Shown here piece by piece: positions 63,253 to 64,000 of a stretch of DNA of 64,000 bases. A model generated the notes under the pieces. It was not told the origin of the DNA, made no database searches, and saw only the letters and a program-made list of their open reading frames with translations. Both the position numbers and the translations under genes were made by a program. Where the stretch lies: contig NZ_KB217483.1 of NCBI RefSeq assembly GCF_000331305.1, positions 229,534-293,533 of the forward strand, read 5' to 3'. Each line of letters opens with the position of its first letter. Within the stretch, counting starts at the first letter, position 1. Source of the stretch: Calothrix sp. PCC 7103. Its GTDB lineage: Bacteria > Cyanobacteriota > Cyanobacteriia > Cyanobacteriales > Nostocaceae.

Positions 63253-64000
63253 ATGGAGCATCCTATAGACTTTGCATATCAAGACCTTCGTGGTCGTTCG
63301 TTTCGTGGCGCCAATTTAAGGGGTGCCAACTTTAGTTATTGTGACATACGCGGCGCCGACTTTAGCGAAACCACACTTATTGGCGCCAATTTTAGTCATG
63401 CGAAAGCAGGGTTGGGAAATTACCAAAATCTGCTTTTGATAGGAGTAGCTTTGATTTTATCGGGAATCTGCGGATTTGCGGCAGCGTTTTCAGGAGTTAT
63501 TGCCACAGATTTTATTTACTTTGCTGTTCAGGAAGGATTAAAATTTACTTTCGTTGCAGGTGGTATTGCCTTAGTAACGCTTTTCGTTTTTTGTGTGTTG
63601 AGTAATTATCAAGCACTCGAAGTTGCACTGGGTGCTTCAGCTGTAGTTGGTGCTGTAGCAATAGCTATAGCTGCTATTAGTGCTATTGATGGGGTAATAG
63701 CTGGTTCAGTAGCTGGGGTTTTGGTTGCTGTAAATGTGGCTTTTGGTTTGGTGATGGCTGTTTCGTTTACAATGACGATAATACTAACCCGCAATTTGGG
63801 TCTAATTATAGCTATATTTTCTGTAATAGTAGGTGGAATAGGGGGAGTAGCGTTAGGTGCTTTGATTACCAATAATAATAGTGCATTTGTCAGCGCCATT
63901 AGTGTGGGAATATGTACAGCGTCCACTGGGACATTTTTAGGTAGTTATTTAGCAAGACAAGTTTTTAAGAACGAAGAGAAGTTTTTGTTCTTTCGTACTA
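63253..64000 (+). CDS. Pentapeptide-repeat membrane protein (3' end outside window)
   Basis: The frame runs open from ATG 63253 to the window edge (249 codons). The N-terminal 60 residues are pentapeptide repeats (RSFRGANLRGANFSYCDIRGADFSE), forming a right-handed beta-helix. Then come several membrane helices (GVALILSGICGFAAAF; VAGGIALVTLFVFCVLS; a long Ala/Val/Ile-rich region). Such fusions are frequent in cyanobacteria and of unknown function. Three GGCGCC sites fall in the repeat region, encoding Gly-Ala. The stop and possible further repeats are not seen. Confidence 0.85.
   Translation, partial: MEHPIDFAYQDLRGRSFRGANLRGANFSYCDIRGADFSETTLIGANFSHAKAGLGNYQNLLLIGVALILSGICGFAAAFSGVIATDFIYFAVQEGLKFTFVAGGIALVTLFVFCVLSNYQALEVALGASAVVGAVAIAIAAISAIDGVIAGSVAGVLVAVNVAFGLVMAVSFTMTIILTRNLGLIIAIFSVIVGGIGGVALGALITNNNSAFVSAISVGICTASTGTFLGSYLARQVFKNEEKFLFFRT

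Overview
The window is chromosomal DNA of a filamentous, probably heterocyst-forming cyanobacterium (Nostocales-like). The evidence is a high-light-inducible chlorophyll-binding protein, DUF928, DUF1822, CHASE2 and CHAT proteins in cyanobacterial operon arrangements, a HetC-type peptidase/ABC exporter with CTB-family bacteriocin precursors, a cyanobacterial haemagglutination-domain exoprotein, and typical cyanobacterial palindromic repeats. The hexamer GGCGCC is strikingly abundant in genes and spacers (about 75 sites by eye), while the classic HIP1 octamer GCGATCGC is almost absent.

Region 1 (1-3125, minus strand): a response regulator, a CHASE2 histidine kinase and a DUF928 protein in one operon. 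Region 2 (about 3.1-25.4 kb): an accessory region rich in small secreted proteins and RiPP genes. It holds NHLP and Nif11 leader precursors, a tandem-GNAT enzyme, and an NHLM export system (HlyD-like protein, C39 peptidase/ABC, second ABC). A decayed second copy of the leader-GNAT-HlyD block lies at 7.6-9.2 kb. An ISL3 element inside 94-bp inverted repeats, a 1505-aa exoprotein and a broken tyrosine recombinase are also here. Several genes share a repeated upstream module. The region ends at a 3' fragment of tRNA-Cys(GCA), which fits the right attachment site of an integrated element.

Region 3 (26.1-32.3 kb, minus): a sigma-70-like protein, a DUF1822 protein, a CHAT-CHASE2 fusion and a DUF928 protein in one operon. 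Region 4 (33.4-34.8 kb): a degenerate IS4-like element, followed by a 112-bp MITE. Region 5 (35.1-45.0 kb, plus): an export-signal-bearing protease set. It comprises a CHAT protein without its catalytic cysteine, a TPR-CHAT protein with an intact His/Cys pair, a subtilase, a TPR protein and a Tat-type caspase. Four transcription-unit starts share a GCATACCC element.

Region 6 (45.1-54.8 kb): a second, different bacteriocin system. HTH protein, C39 peptidase/ABC, HlyD adaptor and parvulin lie on plus. Convergent to them are three CTB double-glycine precursors, a HopA1-like protein and an APH-like kinase on minus. HopA1 plus APH is the hallmark pair of class V lanthipeptide synthetases, so this is the best candidate for an undescribed system. 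Region 7 (54.8-64 kb): a broken integrase carrying a short mobile element, an Hli protein, an SDR, a second sigma-factor/DUF1822 pair, a FIST sensor with its histidine kinase, and a truncated pentapeptide-repeat membrane protein.
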